From Helicobacter labetoulli (GTDB lineage Bacteria > Campylobacterota > Campylobacteria > Campylobacterales > Helicobacteraceae), in contig NZ_QXJF01000011.1 of NCBI RefSeq assembly GCF_003670275.1, positions 1-60,867 on the forward strand: a stretch of 60,867 nt of DNA. The letters run 5' to 3'. A program made the translations under genes and the position numbers. The notes below the pieces were generated by a model, which was not told the DNA's origin, did not search any database, and saw only the letters and a program-made list of their open reading frames with translations. Below are positions 54,417 to 60,867 of the stretch, piece after piece; the stretch's first letter is position 1, and each line of letters begins with the position of its first letter.

Positions 54417-54713
54417 TTAGTGGCTTAAAAAATCCTTTAAAATCTCTGCGTGTAGCACGGGCTCAAATTCTAATATTTCATACTTGGCTAAATCATAATG
54501 CGTGTAGGGATCATTTGCTGCAAACTGCAAGGCTTCATCTTTGCTTGCAAACTTGCCGATGATAATGCCGCCATCTTTTGGGATTCTAGGACCAGAGGCG
54601 AGTAAAATACCCTTTTCATACCCTTTTTTAAGATACTCCCTATGTTCTTGTAAATGCTCTGTAACCTGCCCTAAAGGCTTTGTGTAATGCACGAGACAAA
54701 CAAAAAGTGTCAT
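54417..54713 (-). CDS. YciI-family protein
   Basis: A 98-residue small cytoplasmic protein with a ferredoxin-like fold: LFVCLVHYTKPLGQVTEHLQEHREYLKKGYEKGILLASGP and GGIIIGKFASKDEALQFAANDPY, including the His and Asp pair typical of the family. The function of YciI proteins is unclear. It follows thiC by 18 bp, with GGAGAGAAA upstream. Confidence 0.9.
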   Translation of the reverse strand: MTLFVCLVHYTKPLGQVTEHLQEHREYLKKGYEKGILLASGPRIPKDGGIIIGKFASKDEALQFAANDPYTHYDLAKYEILEFEPVLHAEILKDFLSH

Positions 54714-54731
54714 TTTCTCTCCTTTATTATT

Positions 54732-56174
<1,443 letters not shown>

Positions 56175-56241
56175 TTAAAAAATAGTTAAACAATATGGGA
56201 ATTTAAGTAACAATTTTTAGTTTATTTTTTGTTTTTTATGG

Positions 56242-56247
56242 TAGAAT
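56242..56247 (+). promoter_or_regulatory. Candidate -10 for ispDF
   Basis: TAGAAT preceded by T-rich DNA, 42 bp before the TTG start. The 178-bp region shared with divergent thiC is AT-rich and holds no other recognisable signal. Confidence 0.4.
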
Positions 56248-56289
56248 GCCGACTTTCAAAAATAAATTACGCATTTTTTAGGAAAGATT

Positions 56290-57459
56290 TTGGTTTTAGA
56301 TAATATTTCACTCATTATGATGGCAGCTGGGGATTCTACGCGATTTTGCGATGATTTTGTTTGTAAAAAGCAGTGGATTCGCATTGATGAAGAGCCTTTA
56401 TGGCTTGTGGCTACTCGCAAGATGACACAGCATTTTTCTTTTAGAAATATTCTTATCACTGCCTCGCAAAGTGATTTTGCCTATATGGAGGATATGAGTC
56501 CTTTCAAAGTTGTGCAGGGTGGGAAAAGCCGAAGTCAATCCCTGCGTAATGCCTTAGAATATGTAGATACGCCTTTTGTGCTTGTGAGTGATGTAGCAAG
56601 GTGGAATGCTCAAGATTCTGTGCTTAGAGCGTTGTTTGCTAAATTAAATGAGATTGATGAAAGCACGGCTTGTATTGTGCCTTATATTAAGGTAAGTGAT
56701 ACAAGTTTTTATAATGGAGAGTATCTTAACCGCGATGAAATTAAGCTCATCCAAACGCCGCAGATGAGTAGAACAAAGGAGTTAAGACTCGCTTTAGAAT
56801 CGTATCCAGATTCTAGTGATGAAAGCTCCGCGCTTCATAGACTCGGTAAAAAGGTGGCTTTTGTGGAGGGTAGCCCCCTTATGAATAAACTCACTTTTAA
56901 AAGTGATTTACTTGCCCATATACCTTTTCTTAAAGTTCCTTTAAAGCGTGTTTTTGTCGGTAATGGGATTGATGTGCATAGTTTTGAAAATGATAAAGAA
57001 ATGTGGCTTGGTGGAGTAAAAATAGAATCTTCATTTGGGTTTAAAGCCCATAGTGATGGCGATGTGGCACTTCACGCGTTAAGTGATGCGATTTTGGGTG
57101 CTATTGGCGGGGGCGATATAGGGCAGTGGTTTCCAGATTCTAATCAGGCATATAAAAATGCAGATTCTAAAAAACTTCTGCAACAAATTTATAATTTTGC
57201 CTTGAGTGTGGGCTATGAGCTACATAATGTGGATATAAGCATTATGGCACAAACACCTAAGATTGCCCCATATAAATCGCAAATGCGTGAATGTATTGCT
57301 ACAATTTTGCATTTGCCAAAATCGCGTGTAAATATCAAGGCTACCACGACTGAATCTCTTGGCTTTGTGGGGAGAAAAGAGGGCGTGTGTGTTCAGGCAA
57401 GTGTAAGTATGGGCTTTATGGATTGGCAGAATCTTTTCACACATTCAGCAAGGCACTAA
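56290..57459 (+). CDS. ispDF: Bifunctional IspD/IspF enzyme of the MEP pathway
   Basis: The N-terminal half (1-220) is the 2-C-methylerythritol 4-phosphate cytidylyltransferase ([35 protein letters not shown]). The C-terminal half (~225-389) is the 2,4-cyclodiphosphate synthase ([55 protein letters not shown]). The fusion is typical of epsilonproteobacteria. TTG start behind AGGAAAGATT. In the nucleotide loop the usual Gly/Ser-rich motif and Lys are changed to GDSTRF...CKKQ, as is common in these fusions. Confidence 0.95.
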   Translation: MVLDNISLIMMAAGDSTRFCDDFVCKKQWIRIDEEPLWLVATRKMTQHFSFRNILITASQSDFAYMEDMSPFKVVQGGKSRSQSLRNALEYVDTPFVLVSDVARWNAQDSVLRALFAKLNEIDESTACIVPYIKVSDTSFYNGEYLNRDEIKLIQTPQMSRTKELRLALESYPDSSDESSALHRLGKKVAFVEGSPLMNKLTFKSDLLAHIPFLKVPLKRVFVGNGIDVHSFENDKEMWLGGVKIESSFGFKAHSDGDVALHALSDAILGAIGGGDIGQWFPDSNQAYKNADSKKLLQQIYNFALSVGYELHNVDISIMAQTPKIAPYKSQMRECIATILHLPKSRVNIKATTTESLGFVGRKEGVCVQASVSMGFMDWQNLFTHSARH

Positions 57460-57508
57460 TCAATAAAAGGGAGAAAAATGAGCAAAAATATCTTAAAAGG
57501 GAGAAAGA

Positions 57509-58408
57509 ATGAAAGTTTTAATCATTGAAAATGAAATTTATTTGGCTCAAAGCATCGCCAATAAGTTAAGCGATTCACGCCTAGAGTGCGTTATCGCACA
57601 CTCGCTCAAAGAAGTGCAAAAAGATAATTATGATGTGATTTTAGCTTCATTTGGGACAATTAATGAGGGCTATACGGAACTAAGTAAAGCCTATCCACAG
57701 GCAATTATTATCCTAATGATTGCCTACATTAATGATGATACCGTTATTAAACCTTTAAGAAATGGTGTAACAGACTATATTGTCAAGCCTTTCATTGTTG
57801 ATGAGCTTATCCGTAAGATAACGCATTATAAAACATATCGCGAAGTGAATGAGGAGATTAAGTTTTATAGAAGTTATTTTAGTTTTATTGAGCGTGAGCT
57901 AGGCACACCCGAGCCTTTTTTGTATAATCCACCCTTTGTGATTAAGACAAACACACAAAGAGCAGCAGATATTTATGCGATGCGTTATGCGCGTGAAAAA
58001 CACATTCATTTTCAATTTTATTCTCTCAAAGAAGATACTTGGAAAAGCATATTCCGTGTGCCACCAAAGAAAAATGAAATTTACTACATCACCAATCTTG
58101 AAGAGCTCAAAAAGAGTGATAGGAAAGATTTTCTTGAGATGGCTTTAAAGCACAATGTGATTGTCTCAATCGTTTCAAGTGAAAAGGTTGCTTTTCCACA
58201 GGTGATTGACATCTCTCGTCAGTCTAATAGCGTAGAGCTAAGTGGGGAGATTCTATCAGTCAAAGAGTATGAAAAGATTATCATTACTAAATATGAAAGT
58301 CGCTACCCCGATATAGAGCTTGCTAAAAAGCTTGGAATGAGTCGCAAAAGCTTATGGGAAAAGCGTAAGAAATATGGCATTATCCGCAAAAATAAGACTA
58401 ATCCATAA
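57509..58408 (+). CDS. HP1021-type orphan response regulator
   Basis: A 299-residue regulator. The N-terminal pseudo-receiver lacks the phospho-acceptor: the strand-3 segment reads YDVILASFGT, with Ser where Asp is expected. The switch Lys in DYIVKPF is kept. The C-terminal Fis-type helix-turn-helix is ELAKKLGMSRKSLWEKRKKYGI. HP1021 of H. pylori binds oriC and many promoters and responds to redox state through cysteines; this protein has a single Cys (in RLECVIAH). It follows ispDF as in H. pylori and overlaps pgpA by 1 bp. Confidence 0.87.
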   Translation: MKVLIIENEIYLAQSIANKLSDSRLECVIAHSLKEVQKDNYDVILASFGTINEGYTELSKAYPQAIIILMIAYINDDTVIKPLRNGVTDYIVKPFIVDELIRKITHYKTYREVNEEIKFYRSYFSFIERELGTPEPFLYNPPFVIKTNTQRAADIYAMRYAREKHIHFQFYSLKEDTWKSIFRVPPKKNEIYYITNLEELKKSDRKDFLEMALKHNVIVSIVSSEKVAFPQVIDISRQSNSVELSGEILSVKEYEKIIITKYESRYPDIELAKKLGMSRKSLWEKRKKYGIIRKNKTNP

Positions 58409-58923
58409 TGACAAAAAAGCAAAAAATTATTAAAGACTTGTTTTTAAGCCTTTTGTATAGTGGCTACTCTCCTAAGGCTCCCGGCACTATGGGGAGTGTG
58501 GTAGCCTTGCTTTTGGGGCTGCCCATTGTGTATTTTTCACAAGAGAGTATTTTTTTACTTAGCATTCTTATTGGGCTTATTGCCATTAAACACATTGACA
58601 AGCACGAGGAGCTTACCCAAACCCACGATGATAAAAGCATAGTGATTGATGAGCTTGTGGGTATGTGGTTAGCTATGGCGATTGTAGGCTTTGGGGTGGC
58701 ACACAGCCTTTTAGCTTTTGTGTTTTTTAGAATCTTTGATGTGTCTAAACCCTCATTTATTGGCAAAATTGATAGGGAATGGAAAGGCGGAATAGGCGTT
58801 GTAGGCGATGATGCCCTAGCTGGAATCTTAGCTGGAATCTGTAGTGTGCTGACACTTCAAGGTTTAGTATTTCTCTCAAACACAATAGATAGCTTAAAAT
58901 TTATACAGCCCTATCTCGTCTAA
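58408..58923 (+). CDS. pgpA: Phosphatidylglycerophosphatase A
   Basis: A 171-residue inner-membrane phosphatase that makes phosphatidylglycerol. It has the N-terminal SGYSPKAPGTMGSVVALLLGLP, the acidic IVIDELVGMWLAM, and FFRIFDVSKPSFIGKIDREWKGGIGVVGDDALAGI, the family's catalytic regions. It complements CdsA at 15192 in phospholipid synthesis. It converges on hydE with a 4-bp gap and no visible terminator. Confidence 0.94.
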   Translation: MTKKQKIIKDLFLSLLYSGYSPKAPGTMGSVVALLLGLPIVYFSQESIFLLSILIGLIAIKHIDKHEELTQTHDDKSIVIDELVGMWLAMAIVGFGVAHSLLAFVFFRIFDVSKPSFIGKIDREWKGGIGVVGDDALAGILAGICSVLTLQGLVFLSNTIDSLKFIQPYLV

Positions 58924-58927
58924 AAAC

Positions 58928-60592
58928 TCACACAACCTTAAGCCACTTTGGCAAATAGGTAGCAAGGCGATCTTGTATAAGCGGATTTTGCATAAGATCG
59001 CCTTTAAACGCCACTTGACTGATATTGTAAATCTTGCATAGCTCCACAAGAGCAAGGGCTAAAATCTCACAGATTGAGCTTACCACACTATATGCCACAC
59101 CCTCTATCTCTAGCCCACCAAGCAAGTAGCACAGTGGTAGTCGCAAGGATTTATTGACTTCAATTTCACAACCGCCATTGTCTTTTGTAGTGAGCTTAAA
59201 ATCAAGTTTGCTGATATGTGGAAATAAGTAGCTTTGGGCTAAGTTCAAAACTTGAGCGTGATTTAAACTCTTACCAAACATCATTCCAACAAGTTTTAGC
59301 ATATCACTTGCATTATGCGAGATAGAATCTTCAGCAGATTCAGAATCTAGCACAGATTCTAACTCTTCTTTTAAACGCCACTTGTGGTAGTTCTCCACAA
59401 GTCTCGCTCCAAGCTTATTTTTACTCGCTAAATATGGCAAAAGTGCGGAGAGATTGGCATAAAAACTCACAGCAAGCAGATTGAGATTCTGCTTCTCTTG
59501 ACTATAAATACGCGTATCACTCAAGCTATCAAGCTCAAGGCATAGTGTAGAATCTAATAGGGTATCATCTAGCCTATGGACTAAGGGTAGAGATTTAAGG
59601 GGCTTTTTGTCTTTAATATAAGCATTGGCATTATTGATTGGCTCTTCAATCTTGCCAAAGCTATCCCAAAAATCAGGCTCACTACAAGCAATACAGCCGT
59701 GTCCCGCCCGCACAGGCCAACTTGTCTTAGCATTAAACTTCACTTTTGGGCAGTTATTTGCTACATAAGGTCCTTTGCAACCCACTTTATATAAGCAATA
59801 ACCATCTTGCAAACGCTCATCATCAAAAGATTCTACAAAATTCCCAGATTCAAATTTTGCCTTGCGTTCGCACATCTCGTGCAGGTTCTTACCATAGCTC
59901 CATAAAGGGCGATTTAGACTATCACAAGGCGGAATCTCTTGGAGCAAAATATAATACATTAGTGAGCCTATCATATTGGCTTCACTAGGCGGACAGCCCG
60001 GGATATTCACAATGGGTTGAGCCAAAAGCGTGCTAATGCCTTGAGATTGCGTAGGATTAGGATATGCAGCTTGCACCCCGCCAAAGCTAGAGCAAGTGCC
60101 AATGGCAAAAATGGCTTGTGCGTATTTGGCGACTTCTTGAAGTTCGCTTGAGCCAGAAAGAGAATCTGCTCCTGATGTGAGGAAATACTCCCATTCTCCA
60201 GATGATACACCTCCCTCCACAACAAGTATAAACTCTTCTTTTAGCGTATCGTGCAGAGATTTTTTCGCACTAAAGCCCACAGCCCCCATAATAGTCTCGT
60301 GGTATTCAAGTGAGATATATTCTAAAAGCAAAGATTCTACCCCGGGCTTATCAAGTCGCAAAAAGCTTTCACTACACCCTGTGCATTCTGCCATATGCAG
60401 CCATACAAGGCGTGTGGGTGGCTTATAAGAGAGAATCTGCTCACAAAGTGGTACATAATCTTTTGGGATTCCAATAAGATTACATATTTGTGTAACCCAC
60501 TCTATGCTAACTTCATTGCGTGGGTGCTTGTGAGAGGTTTTGAGTTGTTGTAAATGCGTTTCTAACCGCTCTAGAATCCGTGCTGTGTCCAT
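58928..60592 (-). CDS. hydE: HydE, [NiFe]-hydrogenase small-subunit homologue
   Basis: A 554-residue protein whose first ~320 residues follow a hydrogenase small subunit. Proximal cluster ligands are CTGCSES (Cys70, Cys73), GTCSSFGG and IPGCPPSE; distal-cluster ligands lie in NLHEMCERKAKF and GYCLYKVGCKGP; medial-cluster ligands in NNCPKVKFN and HGCIACSEPDFWD. There is no Tat (RRxFxK) signal peptide, so it stays in the cytoplasm. A C-terminal ~230-residue extension has no motif I know. This is the layout of HydE of Helicobacter and Wolinella, needed for hydrogenase activity. The other hyd genes are not in the window. Confidence 0.85.
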   Translation of the reverse strand: MDTARILERLETHLQQLKTSHKHPRNEVSIEWVTQICNLIGIPKDYVPLCEQILSYKPPTRLVWLHMAECTGCSESFLRLDKPGVESLLLEYISLEYHETIMGAVGFSAKKSLHDTLKEEFILVVEGGVSSGEWEYFLTSGADSLSGSSELQEVAKYAQAIFAIGTCSSFGGVQAAYPNPTQSQGISTLLAQPIVNIPGCPPSEANMIGSLMYYILLQEIPPCDSLNRPLWSYGKNLHEMCERKAKFESGNFVESFDDERLQDGYCLYKVGCKGPYVANNCPKVKFNAKTSWPVRAGHGCIACSEPDFWDSFGKIEEPINNANAYIKDKKPLKSLPLVHRLDDTLLDSTLCLELDSLSDTRIYSQEKQNLNLLAVSFYANLSALLPYLASKNKLGARLVENYHKWRLKEELESVLDSESAEDSISHNASDMLKLVGMMFGKSLNHAQVLNLAQSYLFPHISKLDFKLTTKDNGGCEIEVNKSLRLPLCYLLGGLEIEGVAYSVVSSICEILALALVELCKIYNISQVAFKGDLMQNPLIQDRLATYLPKWLKVV

Positions 60593-60634
60593 TTGGTATT
60601 CCTTGGAATGTGATCTTGAGAGTAATCAAATGTG

Positions 60635-60640
60635 ATTATA
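60635..60640 (-). promoter_or_regulatory. -10 box for hydE
   Basis: TATAAT on the minus strand, 42 bp upstream of the ATG, followed by AAGGAATACCAA as ribosome-binding region. It suggests hydE has its own promoter here. Confidence 0.5.
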
Positions 60641-60711
60641 ACTTGTTAAACGCCGTTTTTATCCAACAAAATTATGTTACCTATCTTTACATTGATTTTA
60701 CTTTTTCAATC

Positions 60712-60737
60712 ATTTTGCATTGATTTTAATGCAAAAT
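60712..60737. repeat. Perfect 10-bp inverted repeat beside a G18 run
   Basis: ATTTTGCATT / AATGCAAAAT with a GATTTT loop, ending exactly where a run of 18 G begins. It may be a real hairpin or operator, or a point where the assembly or reads failed. Confidence 0.6.
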
Positions 60738-60867
60738 GGGGGGGGGGGGGGGGGGCGGGCGGCGGGGGGGGGTTTTTTAAAAAACCAAAATTTACAAACG
60801 GGGCAAAAACAAAGAAAAAAAGGTTTTGGGGTAGGGTGTTAGGGTATGGGAGGGCAAGGTGGGGGGT
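60738..60867. other. Low-complexity contig end, probably unreliable sequence
   Basis: G18, then cgggcggc, G9, T6, A-rich and G-rich runs. The base composition differs abruptly from the rest of the window and there is no coding frame. It looks like a poly-G sequencing artefact or failed assembly across a true homopolymer tract. Confidence 0.75.

Overview
The window is 60.9 kb of AT-rich DNA from an epsilonproteobacterium (Campylobacterota), most likely an enterohepatic Helicobacter. The family-specific genes are the oorDABC 2-oxoglutarate:acceptor oxidoreductase, an HP1021-type orphan response regulator, the small-subunit-like HydE, a fused IspDF and a Hof-like porin. From memory of H. pylori gene order, several blocks are conserved: pyrB/lipoprotein/tlyA/ribF; cysS/murJ/DUF342/ruvA; panB/ruvB; oorC-B-A-D, mltG, AsmA-like, nth, fliN, fliO; and ispDF/HP1021. 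No tRNA, rRNA, insertion sequence, prophage or CRISPR array was seen. The last ~130 bases look like a low-quality contig end.

Layout. 1-9 kb: the end of an LPS heptosyltransferase-type gene, a TraF-like outer-membrane protein, then a minus-strand selenium/molybdenum operon: selA, selB, a NifS-like protein that has lost its PLP lysine, moeA, uspA. This suits maturation of a selenocysteine/molybdopterin enzyme such as formate dehydrogenase. msrA follows on the plus strand. 9-19 kb: a TonB-dependent receptor with a G11 tract and a 9-bp tandem repeat, a decayed membrane-protein gene, an M20 amidohydrolase, dxr, cdsA and a major porin. On either side of the pseudogene-to-porin block are two paralogous ~220-nt RNA elements, each encoding a 23-residue hydrophobic peptide. 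19-35 kb: housekeeping genes (pyrB, tlyA, ribF, cysS, murJ, ruvA, lgt, panB, ruvB), a FapA/DUF342 protein, a paired SMR exporter and two methyl-accepting chemotaxis proteins. One of these carries a periplasmic haem-c motif; the other has a T16 tract in its promoter region. 35-47 kb: class II DAHP synthase, SDR, CvfB-like, DUF305, clpS-clpA-DUF815 ATPase, and mdh-oorDABC. 47-61 kb: mltG and an AsmA-like gene overlapping head to head, feoA, nth, a cheX-like/fliN/fliO/tonB-like cluster, yciI, thiC, ispDF, HP1021-like, pgpA and hydE.

The most interesting content is the pair of small elements at about 11.62-11.86 kb (minus) and 17.82-18.05 kb (plus). Each has a TATAAT promoter, a leader with two competing hairpins, a Shine-Dalgarno buried in a hairpin, a 23-codon hydrophobic ORF, an antisense-facing TATAAT inside that ORF, a stable 3' hairpin, and a 3' tail complementary to the 5' leader. 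This is the architecture of a type I toxin-antitoxin module like AapA/IsoA of H. pylori, but the peptide does not match the AapA sequences I remember. Second is the PLP-lysine-less NifS homologue inside the selAB operon.
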